Source: Petunia secreta
Taxonomy: Eukaryota > Streptophyta > Magnoliopsida > Solanales > Solanaceae
NCBI GenBank assembly: GCA_029990175.1
Contig: JARKIP010000033.1
Coordinates: 5,580,001 to 5,644,000 of the forward strand
Length of the DNA stretch: 64,000 nucleotides
Reading direction: 5' to 3'
Position numbers and translations under genes: made by a program. The notes beneath the pieces were generated by a model. That model was not told where the DNA came from. It searched no databases and saw only the letters and a list, made by a program, of their open reading frames with translations. Every line of letters begins with the position of its first letter. Within the stretch, counting starts at the first letter, position 1. Of this stretch, positions 33,446-45,705 are shown piece by piece.

Positions 33446-33734
33446 GTCAATGTTCTAGTGGTCGTGATCTTTGGGAAAGGTTAAGAAAAGAGAAAATAAG
33501 GAGAGGAAAATGCCTAAAATTCCGCTTGTAAGCAAATGATTAACGTGTAGCACGAGTTATTTGAAAATAATGCAACATAGAATATGAAGAGACGTGTCTT
33601 TGTGGATTGAGAAATTTTTGGACATTTTTAGATGAAGGTTGCTAAGGGATTTTTTACATACCAGGGATGTCAAGTCTTTATATAATGCCTAAAGGATAAA
33701 TACGTAGTATGTGTCATCCCGTCTATCAAGCGGT

Positions 33735-34035
33735 GGTTTCTTCCTCAAATTGGGCTTTTAATGCATCTTCAATTACCTTTTGTGCCTTTAAATGACATTG
33801 AATATAGGATGATTCTGAACGATCATTTTTTCTTCAATTTGGGCTTTTGATGCCTCTTCGGCTACCCTTTTACGTCTTTGAATGACATTGAATACCAAAT
33901 AATTCCGACCGTTTGGAAATAAACGATCGTTTCTGCTTTAATTTGGGATTTGATGCCTTTTCGGTTACCTTTTGTACCTCTAAATGACATTGAATACAGA
34001 ATTATTACGATCATTTGAAAATAAACGATTCACAT
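33735..34035. repeat. Three diverged ~90-105-bp tandem repeats in the Ogre-like leader
   Basis: AATTTGGGCTTTTGATGCC-type starts at about 33745, 33834 and 33939. Each is followed by TTCGGCTACC/TTCGGTTACC and AATGACATTGAATA, then ACGATC. Confidence 0.7.
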
Positions 34036-34254
34036 TTGCATGTTCGGTCTTTAAGTAAATACAAATAATCATATTCAACGCTCTTTGGAGGGTCAGAAAA
34101 CCCATTCGGATTGTTGAACAAGTTGGCCTATTTGACTTGAAGGCATGTCGACTAATGATATATCATAATGCATGATCCTAGCACTGCCACTAAGAGTTAG
34201 GTTAACTAGACTAAATTTTATTATCCTCCCTAGAAGACGCCTCGGGAGCGGGAA

Positions 34255-34785
34255 TGTCACGGACCAACTAGATTCCAAGTCGTTCCCCCTAAGGGCTTTT
34301 TAATGAGAAAGAGGTGATCATGGAAGCAAGATATATTGCACGATTTTGAAGTTTCCAGGAGCGAGGGGAGGTATGAGAGGAATGCACAAGTTCTAAAAAT
34401 GTACAAGTTTTGAAAAAATGCACACGTTGAAATAGTTCACAAAATAACTTTTAAAAAGGAGAAGGAGTAAAAAGAAAAAACAAACCAAAAAAATAAGTTA
34501 GTCTCAAGAATAAGATAATTGAAGCAATATAATATTAATAATGCAAAAAGAATCAGAAAGCAAAATTATTGAATAAGGAATTTAATAAAACTTGTGGAGG
34601 CTTTGAAAAATCGTTGAAGTGTGGGACGTGTTGTATTATTCTAAAAGAACCTTCCAAGAGTTGTGTAATCTAGACAAGGATATGTTCTCCCAGGTGGACA
34701 ACCAAAGAGTGGGAAAGTTTAGAATTGTTGCTTGTACCACGGACCAACTAGATTCTTCACCGTTCCCCCTAAAGGGTGTTTTGAG
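34255..34785. repeat. Spaced direct repeat in the Ogre-like leader
   Basis: CACGGACCAACTAGATTC followed by CGTTCCCCCTAA occurs near 34258 and again near 34738, about 480 bp apart, in the same orientation. Confidence 0.7.
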
Positions 34786-35018
34786 ATTGGAACGACCGTG
34801 AGAACCACGTAATCGTTCATAGTGTGTGCAAGTGCAAATTTCATGGAGTGGAGGCAGTAGACAACCCAATAGAATTCAAATGATAAAGCAAGCACCAAGA
34901 AAACTAAGTTTCAATACTGCAAAAAGGAAAATGAAAAAGTTAGTCTTGAAAAATGACAATACAATAAATAAAATCAAAGAATTCCAATATAAAGTCCGTT
35001 ATAGTTAGAACGTTGATA

Positions 35019-35036
35019 TCCCCAGCGGAGTCGCCA
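35019..35036 (-). other. Primer binding site, tRNA-Arg type
   Basis: The minus strand reads TGGCGACTCCGCTGGGGA, three bases from the LTR. This is the complement of the 3' end of plant tRNA-Arg(ACG) including CCA, as I recall that tRNA. tRNA-Arg priming is characteristic of Ogre elements. Confidence 0.82.
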
Positions 35037-35039
35037 TTC

Positions 35040-37676
35040 TGTCGACATCCATTTTTCTGAACCGGTTAGAGTTCGAAACATGATTCAACTTATTGGAACT
35101 CATGGGTAAGACTTGGAGTCGCCACCTAATAAATTGTTTAACTAGGCGTATTAGGGCACCTACTTTGTTTCAAGCCAATTTTAATATTACCTCCGAAACA
35201 TGATCTACGAACTAGAAATTCTGAGTAAGGGTTCAAGTTAACCCAAGAGGAAGGTGTTAGGCACCTTTCAGATTCCACTAAGTGTGGTTTCTCGTCGGAC
35301 TAGATAATTGGGATTTAAAATAAACTAAACTAAATAAGATTGAACAATTTTTGCTATAATATACAAATTAGATACACAAAATTGCATTTCAAATAAAGGA
35401 TTCGTCGTCTTGAGTTGCTTTCTTCCTTAGCAAACCTCAATTAAATAGACTTTGCAAAATAAAATGAATTAGTTAGTGCGTCGAAAATAATAAAATTGAA
35501 CGATACGCCAAAAATACAATACTAAATATTTTGAAATATTTGTCTTCTCCAATGACATCGCCTTTAATGAATTTCGTCGGGAAGTGCCTCGTAGACAATA
35601 CGAAAATGAATTAGTACGATAATTAATAAAGTAAAATAATAAATAATAAATATAGTAAAAATAATAAAAGTGATAATAGTAGTAGTAGTAATAGTAATAG
35701 TAGTAGTAATAATAATAATAATGATAATAATATTAGTAATAATAGTAATAAAATAAAGGAAAAATAAGTTTTGTAAAAGTTCAGGTTCAAATTGTTGTAC
35801 TGTATCAAGTAGAGGTTAGGGATGTCGGTACGGCTATGTATACGGTGGCCGGCCGGTTGCCATGCCAAGTACCACCAATCCCATTAGTCCACCATCGCTT
35901 ACTTTGCAAAGTAATACGTATCGTCATCGCCTATTTTGTTTTCGGAACACGTAAGGGACATTGTATATGTAATGGGAAGGAACTGCATTTTTGCCTCTGA
36001 AATGTTATTGGTTGTGTAGTGTCATGTTCGAATCAGTCAATAGGCCTCAAAATAATTATTTTCATTGGCCGATAAACAGTGTAATGCCTGTTTAGAACCA
36101 GTCAACATATCCAGAATTTCACAGCGACTCAACGTGGGACCATTCACTCCAGGAAGGTAGAAAACAATGCAAAAGGGATCTAATGTTCTCACAAAGTACA
36201 GAACAATCAGAACCCATGTCAAGACCTCCTACAGCTTCACAAATAAATGGGCAGTGTATACAAGAAACCCATAAGCAAAACTATACAAAAGAAACAACAA
36301 AAGGATTTAGCCAAATCAAGATGGAGCGTCGCCCGTCAGAATTCTCAGTCAAACTCTGGTGAAATAGGTGGTGGTGTAGCAGGCAGAGCAGTAACCAAAC
36401 GGGAGGCAGAGGAGCGACTGTCGATCGGTGACGTCGCTACTACTCCGCCCTCCGTCTTACCCATTTAATTTTTAATCAAACAATGGGAAACGATAGTGGA
36501 AAACAGAGAATAATGATGGTTTCCTAGCGTGCTGGTGCTTCTCCCCGATCCTTATATTCCCTGATCTGTTACTGGTGTGCGTGGATATCCACAATTATTG
36601 GTGGTATTTTCTGATCTGGGTTATTGGTGTATTGTATCGATGATATGTATATTGTGTGTGCATATGCTCTGAATTTATGATAAGGATGATAGGAGAAGAA
36701 GAGGAAGAGGAAGAGGAAGGGGTGAGTATATTGTCCACGATCTGTGCTTTGTGTGAGAGTCTTTTACTCACTTGTCGCTGGTGGTGATTACCACCATTGA
36801 TTCTCGATCTCTGTGTCTTGAGAGTGGAGAAGATGAGAAGAGGGTGTGTGTATGTGGTCTGTATCCGTTATAGATATTAATGTGCATGTGTATATAAGTA
36901 TTCAGAGGAGATAGTATTATTGGGGTGTGGGGGTTTTGAGAGTGATTTCTGGAGTTTTCCTTAAGTGGTAGTGATGTATGTTGCCATGAAATGGGAGAGG
37001 AAAGAGAGAAATGACGGGAGATATTGAGGGGATAAGGGGCAGTTATTTGGAGATTGCTAGAATTGAGGTAGAGTGTATTTGGTCGATAGTTTCAAAAATA
37101 GGAGTAAGGAAAAACGATAGAATAATTTAAGGTGATGTATTTGGTCATGTATTTGGCATAGGTTCAAAGTGAAAGGGGTTTGAGAATAAAGTGAAATTTG
37201 GTAGTGATAGAGAAATTATTCAAAATTATCAAAAATCTGAATTTTCAAATGGATATGGTGCAAGAATAAAAATTAAACTGATCTTTTGTTCTGACAATAT
37301 TTATTTAAAGGTGAAAAGTAAATAAAGATATAAATATGTATATTTATATTGTATAAAATGAAACGAATAAGAAGCAAAATGCACACATAAAAAGTAATTT
37401 GGATACAAATTAAATTAATTAAGTATAAATAGCCACAAATATTTATTAAATACTATAAACGCAGTAAATTGCACAAATAATCATAGTTTTTGACAAATAG
37501 TCCAAATGATGCGAAATTACATAATATACCCAAAATTATGTATACAATGTATCAATATGGGATAACACAGATAAATATATGTCTTCTAATGCGAATTTTG
37601 GTCAAGTAGTTAAATTGCACCCTTAAGTCAAATATTACCGATTATAAAAAAAATTGGACAAAATTAGGTGTCAATA
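35040..37676 (-). repeat. 5' LTR of the Ogre-like element
   Basis: Plus strand starts TGTCGACATCC and ends GGTGTCAATA. Partner of 24401-26970. An extra segment at about 37275-37340 is absent from the other LTR. Confidence 0.88.
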
Positions 37677-37681
37677 GTAAC

Positions 37682-38399
37682 ATGGCATACTAATGTTAGA
37701 TACTATTGTGGATAATACATATCAACAGAAATCTAATGCTCATGGTTGATGGTTGGGGACCGAATATTCTGACAGAGTGTCAATTGTGAACGACATTATG
37801 AGATTTGCCAGAAATGAAATCGAAGTCCACGATGCATAGGGTCGTACTGCAATATAATTATCCTAAAATATTCTAGTGAAATTCAAAATCTTACCTATAT
37901 ATGGAGTAATAAATTATCAAACTTTCAAAATTAAACGAAGTTAATAAATCCAATCTAATACGTTATCCGTTTAAAAAAGAATGACACAACTTCCATATTG
38001 GTCAGTTAAATAATGACACAAGCTTTAATTTAAAGATAATTTAACTTCAAACTTTTGATTTTACCTTTCATTAAGTTTTTCAAATGGATCTCTTCTATAC
38101 TCTATCCAATCTCCTCACTTTTTGGTTTCCCTTTTCAATTTTCAGTGTACATGCTTGGACATTGATGTTAGTGAAGCACTTTAGTTCAGCAACTTGGTTT
38201 CCACATAGCCACCAAACCATATGTGTGCTTGAGTTTTATTTGTCTCATATTGGCATTATCAGGGCTATACATGTGGCGATAGTGATTTGAGGCTGGTGTA
38301 ATAGTCTTGCAATTCTCTTATGTTTACTTATTGTTTATAGGATTGAACGTAAAAGCTATTTGCTTCAGAGTAATTTAATCCATGATAATTAAACTCTAT
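37682..38399. other. DNA between the Ogre-like element and LINE ORF1
   Basis: No gene recognised. It may hold the LINE 5' UTR toward its right end; a LINE 5' boundary could not be placed. Confidence 0.35.
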
Positions 38400-39091
38400 A
38401 AACTGCCTTTCTGATAATGACACAAGTATAAGCAGATGACAAATTACATTCCCCAAGCACAATATCATAACATCTTTTAAATCAAGTTCGGATAATGAAG
38501 GAATACAAGAGAATATAGATCTTTGTGACATCTCAGATGAAACTGAAAATGATCTAGCCCTTGAAAATTTCATTCCTATTACTAAGGATGATAAAGAAAG
38601 GATCTATAAAAAATGGTCAAATGCTATTATTGTTAAAATCTTTGGTAGAAAAGTGGGTTACCAATTCCAAAAACAAAAATTGCATGCTACATGGAAACCA
38701 ATAGAGCCACTATCACTCATAGATTTCGGTAATGACTGCTACTTAATTAAGTTCTTAAAAGAGGAGAATTATATCAAAGCTCTACACAAGGGGCCTTGAT
38801 TTATTGGAATCTAAGTTTTATCGGTTAGAGAATGGGAGCAGAGATTTATTTCATCATCTGCATCATTAACATACTCGGCCATTTGGGCGAGACTTTTTGA
38901 AATTCCTACTAAATTCTAAGATTATAAAGTACTCCAGAAAATTGGGAAGGTGTTAAGGAAATTTTTAATAGAGTCGACACAAGCACATCCTCAAATATAG
39001 GAAAATATGCAAGATTATGTATAATTGTTCCTATAGAAAAAATGGTGAAATCTTCTATAATGATTGGTAAACATTACAAAAAAATTACATA
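38400..39091 (+). pseudogene. LINE ORF1, DUF4283 part (piece 1 of 4)
   Basis: N-terminal part of a plant L1-type ORF1, the nucleic-acid-binding protein of the retrotransposition particle. Readable blocks: DLCDISDETENDL, KKWSNAIIVKIFGRKVGYQF, WKPIEPLSLIDFGNDCYLIK, KALHKGPWFIG, REWEQRF and YSAIWARLFEIPTKF, which is the DUF4283 pattern. Stops (after FIGI, after PTKF) and frameshifts break it. It ends at the copia insertion; the frame resumes at 50145. Confidence 0.75.
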
Positions 39092-39546
39092 TGTAAAAAA
39101 TAGTAAAGTGGATTTTTTGGAAAAAAGTGTCTTTGAGGAGTTTCTAGAATAATGTAGTGTAGTATCTTGGATAGAAGAAATATCATGATACTCTTAGAAT
39201 AGTTTAGTTTAGTATCTTAAGTTCATAGTCTAGATATTCTAGAGGAAAGAAATATCTAGCTATATTTTAAATATTCTAGAGTCTTGGTTAACTAGAATTT
39301 TTTATCAATGTATCGAGAAAAAGATGTGGAACCATCCCTTGATAAGTATTAATAGGGGATGACATTAGGAATTTGTAACCAAGCCAAAATCAAGAAATCC
39401 TTTCTAGCTAACAAAGTTCTCCTTCCAACTTTCCTTCTCCATTTTAAAGCTTCTTCTTTCTTAGTTGAATCTTCCAACTCTTTGTTAACGATCTTGGACT
39501 TGCAGAAGGTTTCCAACACTAACTTTTTCTTCTACTATTCTCTATA
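39092..39546 (+). repeat. 5' LTR of copia element 2
   Basis: 455 bp, TGTAAAAAATAG to TTCTCTATA. The 3' LTR matches it in two pieces. Confidence 0.9.
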
Positions 39547-39558
39547 TGGTATCAGATC
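39547..39558 (+). other. Primer binding site, tRNA-iMet type
   Basis: TGGTATCAGATC directly after the 5' LTR; one mismatch to the plant initiator-Met primer consensus. Confidence 0.85.
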
Positions 39559-39623
39559 TATATGTTGGCATCTGGATTGTTTCAAGATCGGGTTTTGGTG
39601 GTAGATTCAACTGGTTTTCTTAA

Positions 39624-42600
39624 ATGAATTTGAGTGGTCGTGCTGGTGGATTAGGGATGGAATTATTGAACCAATCCAATAAGGTTTGGAAGACTTGTAT
39701 GAAGTCTTACCTAGTTGGCGAGGACTTGTGGGAAGTTGTCAATAGTGTTAACACAAATCCTCCTGCCGGCAAGCCAGAAAATAGCAACACACTCAAGAAA
39801 TGGAGGTAGAAGAATGCTAAGGCGGTGTTTATTCTAAAGAGGTCAATATCTCACAATTTATTTGACCATATTATAAGGTGCAAATCGGCTCATGAAATAT
39901 GGAGTACCCTCGACCGGGTGTTCAACAAGAAGGACGAAGCTCAGCTACAGATATTGGAGAATGAATTGGCTAGCACAACTCAAGGTAACCTTTTCATCGC
40001 CGAATATTTTTTGAAGATTAAAAATTTATGTTCTGAAATTTCTCTATTAAATCCGGACGAGGCTATCTCCGAAGCATGAATGAGAAGAACTATCATTTGT
40101 GGGTTGAAACCCGAATATATTTATTTTGTTATATCTATTCATGGATGGACCCAATAACCATCCTTGGAGGACTTTGAGAATTTATTGTCATCACAAGAGC
40201 GACTAACCAAACAAATGGCTGGTGTATCGATCAAAGAAGGAGAAGGAAATGCTCTTAGCTTGTAGCAAAAAAGAGGAATTTTAGATGAAAAGAAAAACAA
40301 GGTGGCTCAAGTGAGAGGTCACACTCTAAAATCTAAGGAGGTTCAAGCTCGCCCGAGAAGAAAGAAGGCTTCTAATAATTCTGGTAAGAAGATTTTCAAG
40401 TGCTACCGGTGTGGAAAAGTAGGGCATATAAAAAGATATTGCCGAGCCAAAGAAGGCAATATAACTCAAGCTGAGAAAGCTGCTGAGGAAAAAGAAGACA
40501 GTGGAAAGTGCTTCATGGCTGGAACAGGATCAGAAGATACCATGACTTCCATCAACTTTGAAAAAGATTGGATCGTGGATTTAGGATGTGGGAATCATCT
40601 TACTGGAGACCAATCCAAGTTTTCCACCTTTAGAGAATATAATGGCCATGATGTCATTGTAACACAGATAATACAGTCCATCAGGTGGAGAAAGAAGGCG
40701 ATGCGGTCATCAACGAGAAGCAAAAAGACCCTATAACTCTCACCAGTGTCTTCCACATTCCAGGTATGAAGAAAAATCTCTTTTTAGTTGCAAATGCAGT
40801 AGATGCTGGAAACTACCTGCTATTTGGCCCATATGATGCGAAGTTCCTTTGGAAGATCAAGGAACTCAAGGCGGATATCATTCAGACCGGTGAGAGAGTT
40901 AATGATATATATGTTTATCTGTTTGTGATTCATATGTTGAGAAAATGAGTAGCAATGATAATGCACACCTACGACATGCTAGACTTGGACATCTTAACAT
41001 GGATAAATTAAAAGCCATGGTGAAATTGAATGTAGTAAAAAGGTTTCCTAACTTAAGAAACTTTGGTGGAGAAGAGATTTGCGAAGGATGTCAATACAAA
41101 AAATCACATCGACTTCCATTTGACAAATCCTTGTCAAGGTGTTGTGCTCCACTATAACTAAGTCATAGTTATTTGATGGTGCCAACTAGAACTCCTTCTT
41201 TCTCTGGCTATTCGTATATGCTAATTTTGATTGACGAATTTGCTAGATTCATGTGGGTTTATTTTATGAAATATAAGTCAGAAGTCTTCAACAAGTTTAT
41301 GGAATTCAAGGAAACAGTTGAAGGTGAGCTTGGTTCCAGAATAAGGAGGTTGCGAACTGATAATGGCAGTGAGTTCACTTCTGATGAATTTATCTCCTTT
41401 TGTCGTCAACATGGCATCAAAAGAGAACTCATGTGTGCCTATATGCCATAAAAAAATGGAGTGGCTGAACGGAAGATTCGACACTTAATGGAGACTTATA
41501 AGAGTTGGTTTCATGCCAAAAATTTACCTAAAGCCCTATGGGCTAAAGGTATGAATTGTGCAACATAGATGATTAACAGGATGCCACTTTCTCCAAACAA
41601 CATGAAGACCATATGTGCTTATGTTTGGAGAAAAGCAAAGTTTCAAGAATCTTAGAGTATTTGGCTCTATATGTTATGTTCATATCCCAGATTCTCAACG
41701 AAGCAAGTTGGATGCCAAAGCCAAGAAGTGCATCTTTGTCAGAAATGTCGAAAGAAAAAAAAGGCTAGAAGTGCATAGATCCAGAAACTCATCGCTTCGT
41801 TGTTTGGAGAGATGTCATATTCGATGAAGTTTCTTTATATTATGGAGCTGTGTCAGAAGAACCAGGTTCTAACACACTGAACCCTGAAGTTTCAGGTTTG
41901 CCCGTCATAGATGCTTCTCTAGATAATGCAGTTGACGAGGAGCTGAGTGAAAGGGGGAGTTCCGGAACTCCACAACGTGAATCCCAACAAAGAGATGATT
42001 CATAGAGTTCAGAACAGCCAAAAAGAATTATCAGAAAACTAGCCCGCCACAGAGATGAGAATTTTGTCAGTACATATTCCTGCTTCCTTATAGGACCAAT
42101 AGATGACAAAGAACCTTCATCATTTCAAGAAGCAAAATGAGTCAAGGAGTGGGAGCTTGCAATGTATGAAGAGATAGAGGCTCTAATGAAAAATCAAACT
42201 TGGAGTCTCATACCGAAGCCTAAAGATGTAAAACCTATTTCTCGTAAATAGGTTTACAAGATTAAAAGAAAGGCATATGGTAGCATCAATAGATACAAGG
42301 TAAGGCTGGATTCTCGAGGATTTTCTCAAAAGTATGGATAAGACTATGAAGAAACTTTTAGTCCTGTGGAAAATATGATTTCAGTTTGAGTTGTGCTAGT
42401 ACTGGCGGCCTCGCATAATTGGAGATTATGGCAACTTGATGTGAAGAATGCTTTCTTGTATGGTTAGCTTGACAAAGATATTTATATGGAAAAGCCACCC
42501 AGGTATGTATCTAGTCTATATCCTGATTATATCTGAAAACTTAAAGAGGCTCTTTATGGACTCAAGTAAGATCCAGGAGCATGGTCTAGAAAAATTGCAC

Positions 42601-43639
42601 AATATCAACATTTTTGTGGTTAATTATATTCTGATCCTAGCTTGTTTGTTAAGAAATAAGGGGATTTGCATATGGTTGTTCTGTTATATGTGGATGATAT
42701 GATAATAACAAAAAACAATAAAGATAAAGTTGCAAGGCTTCAAGAGGAGCTTTCTATTAGATTTGACATCAAGAAGTTGGGAGAGTTACATCATTTTCTT
42801 GGGTTAGAGGTCACAAACATGGATAAAGGGATTTTTGTTACCCAAGAAAGATATGCCAAGAAACTTATTCATAGGTTTGGGATGAAATAGGGCAAAAAGT
42901 GCTCTACTCCTCTTGAAATAAACACAAGGTTAAGGAAAAAAGAAGGCTCACTTCTTGCAAACCCCAGGTTTTTTCGAGCTCTTGTCGGCAGTCTCCTATA
43001 TTTGACTATTACGAGACCAGACATTGCTTTCTCTGCTGGATATGTCAGTAGGTTTATGCAGTTACCACGAAAGCCTCACTTGGAAGCTGAAAAGAGGATA
43101 TGAAGTATATCAACTCAACACCAGATATGAGCTTATTCTTCCATAAGATGAATGATTTGGTATTAAATGGATATACGGAAGCAGATTTTGCTGGTGATTT
43201 GGATGATCGAAGATGTACATCGGGCTACAACTTTCTCTGTGGTGGAACATGTGTTTCTTGGTTAAGCAAGAAGAAAGATTCAGTTTCTTTATCAACCACG
43301 GAGGCGGAATATAAAGCAGATACTCTTGCTACTCAAGTATGTGTATGGCTCCAAAGACTCACAGAAGACTTACATATACCAATATCAAAGCCAATGAAAT
43401 TTTTTGGAGGAAATCAAAGTGCTATCAAGTTGGCAAACAATTCGGTATTCCATGCAAGAACTAAGCACATTGAGGTGGAACATCACTTTATTAGAGAAAA
43501 GGTTCTTGGTGGAACCATAGCTACACTGGAGGGGCAGAATCAGGAAAATATTGCTGATATCTTCACAAAGTCACTTCCTAAAGGTTCGTTCGAGTTATTC
43601 CGTGACAAGTTTAGAGTAGTTTCAGAAAAATCACTTTAA
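39624..43639 (+). pseudogene. Ty1/copia gag-pol polyprotein, broken
   Basis: All copia domains in order. Gag of UBN2 type (KSAHEIWSTLDRVFNKKDEA, LENELASTTQGN; 39624-40270). CCHC knuckle CYRCGKVGHIKRYC (about 40401-40442). Protease WIVDLGCGNHLTGD (about 40570), where D-S-G has become D-L-G. GAG-pre-integrase HARLGHLNMDKL with CEGCQYKKSHRLPF (40950-41130). Integrase LRTDNGSEFTSDEF (about 41350). RT with the YVDDM catalytic box intact (near 42685). RNase H TEADFAGDLDDRRCTSGY to NIADIFTKSLPKG (43160-43590). Stops at 39807, 40078, 41450, 41826, 42252, 42535, 42889 and several frameshifts. Dead copy. Confidence 0.9.
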
Positions 43640-43646
43640 GGGGGAG

Positions 43647-43827
43647 TGTAAAAAATAGCCAAGTGGATTTTTTGGAAATATGTTTCTTTGAGGAGTTTCT
43701 AGAATAATGTAGTGTAGTATCTAGGATAGAAGAAATATCAAGATACTCTAGAATAGTCTAGTGTAGTATTTTAAGTGCATAGTCTAGATATTCTAGAGGA
43801 AATAAATATCTAGATATATTTTAAATA
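43647..43827 (+). repeat. 3' LTR of copia element 2, left piece
   Basis: TGTAAAAAATAGCCAAGTGG to TATATTTTAAATA, matching the first 40% of the 5' LTR. It ends exactly at the Helitron. Confidence 0.9.
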
Positions 43828-43841
43828 TTAGTTTACCATTC

Positions 43842-43856
43842 CGCGCTTCGCGCGGT
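43842..43856 (-). terminator. Helitron 3' terminal hairpin
   Basis: CCGCGC-TTCGCG-CGG palindrome: six-base GC stem with a small loop, close to the CTAA terminus, as required at Helitron 3' ends. Confidence 0.75.
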
Positions 43857-44263
43857 CATAAAAAATATACGATTAATATTAATATCATAATTTGCTTTAA
43901 AAAAATCAGCCTTTGAAAATTAATTTTTTGCTCGGCATTCCCATTACTCTTCACTCTTTTTCCCCTTTTTCGGATCATCTTTCTGTTTATCAAGGTGCGT
44001 AGCACCTCTCTTTGCCAAGGATCAAATTTATTTTTCTCCTTGTTAGCTGCTTATTTTATTGTAGTAATAAAATTCTTAATTACTCTACTTTCCCTTACCT
44101 TCAAAATGTGTGGTATTAAAAAGATGTATCAAAAATTTATATATGTTTTTCCTATGAGTTTGTGCTTTCCCCCTACCGATTACAACTTTTCAGTTATTAT
44201 AGGGAAAAAATGATTCTAAATTGACTTTTAGTTAATTTGTGCTCTTTCGTTCTCTTTTTCTTT

Positions 44264-44580
44264 GTTCTTCCTTAAAAAGATTGTGCAAAATTACCCTGCT
44301 CTCTTTAGACTTGCACTTCAAAACTTTTGTATACTTTGTTCAATATTAAGTGAAAACACTTAATGATGTATTTTAAATCTTGAACTTAGAATATTATTTT
44401 CCAAATGAGTACTTTTCTTTGTTCTTCCTTGTTCTTCCTTAAAAGGATTGTGCAAAATTACCCTGCTCTCTTTAGACTTGCGCATCAAAACTTGTGTATA
44501 CTTTGTTCAATATTAAGTGAAAACACTTAATGATGTATTTTAAATCTTGAACTTGAATATTATTTTCCAAATGAGTACTT
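44264..44580. repeat. Tandem duplication in the Helitron, period 167 bp
   Basis: GTTCTTCCTTAAAAAGATTG to CCAAATGAGTACTT occurs at about 44264-44414 and again at 44431-44580, with few differences. Confidence 0.85.
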
Positions 44581-44909
44581 AATATGAGGAATGGGAGTCT
44601 TGGACAACATTGTTGTATAGAAATAAGGATTAGAAGAGAAAGGAACTTGAAAGTTAAAGGTTCAACTTCCAAATTAGATACCAGTATTATGTGAAACTGT
44701 ATCAATTAAAACTCATTTCCTGAAATGTCAAAAAGAGCAAACTTTTGACAAAAGAGCAAAGACATTGTGAAATTACACAAAGATGATTGTGTAGTATAGA
44801 TACAAATTTCAAGTAGTTGTCATCCATATGAATAATAGTAAATTAATGATTCAGAATTTAGTTTAGAGTACAAAGAGATACTCGTAAAGAAAAAAGCTTA
44901 CACGGTAAA

Positions 44910-45705
44910 TAGAAAAAAATAAAATCCAAAACATTACAACCCATTAGAATACAATGTAACAAACTAAGAAGATTGAAATTCAGAAAAGTACAGATTCCAT
45001 AAGCCTAAAGTAAAGAAATTAAGACAAACAATGATAATCCTTTGACCGACTATCAAAATTTAAAGGAAAAGAAAAATAAAAGCTTATCTTCCACTTCCTT
45101 GCTCTCACTCGTAAAATTCTTTATTTCTTCATCTCTACTTTCTTGATCCATCATCCTTACACCTGCAAATGGATAAAAATAAGTGATGTTATTTATGGTT
45201 TTTGAATTGAATATAATCAAATTCGCCATCTATTTTTCACTCTTCTATCTTTCCCTCCCTGTCCACTTCAAAACCCGTAAAAAATTAGAGAACGAAGATG
45301 TATAATTAAAGATAAGAGCGCATTTGAATACTCCCTATATGGCTTGCTTGCTTAGTAAAATGTTGCTAAGCAATGGGTATAATTGCTCTTATTACCAAAT
45401 ATACAAAGGAAAATTAGAACAAAGAATAAAGGGTGAAGCAATCTGCTACTTTCCTTTAGCGCAATGCTATTCTAAAAACACACCATAAGATAAAATTACC
45501 TAGTATAAAAATATAAAAGATCAAAATCAAATCATTATAACCCAAAATAAGCACAAGTTAACAAACTGGGAAGATCAAAATTTCAAATAAAGTATAAATT
45601 CTATCAGCGTAAAGTAAAGAAAATTAAGGTAAACAATGATAATTACCTCCAGCCAATTAACAAAATCTAAAGGAAAAAAATATAAAGGCTTATCTTCCAT
45701 TTCGT
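44910..45705. repeat. Diverged direct repeat in the Helitron
   Basis: About 44910-45100 and 45510-45700 share a segment: TATAACCC/TACAACCC, AACAAACT-GAAGAT, GTAAAGTAAAGAAA, AACAATGATAAT and AGGCTTATCTTCCA-type blocks. They are clearly diverged. This is the only further structure seen in this part. Confidence 0.6.

Larger units (their letters stand above)
24401..37676 (-). mobile_element. Ogre/Tat-like LTR retrotransposon, non-autonomous, complete with TSD
   Basis: A 13,276-bp unit flanked by identical 5-bp copies GTAAC (24396-24400; 37677-37681). The LTRs are 2.57 and 2.64 kb. Orientation is minus: a primer site sits beside the right LTR and a purine tract beside the left. The 18-nt primer site fits tRNA-Arg, which is the Ogre hallmark. 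The 8.07-kb interior has an ORF1-type frame next to the 5' side and tandem arrays next to the 3' LTR, as in Ogre. No gag knuckle, protease, RT, RNase H or integrase motif was seen, so it must borrow enzymes. Confidence 0.85.
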
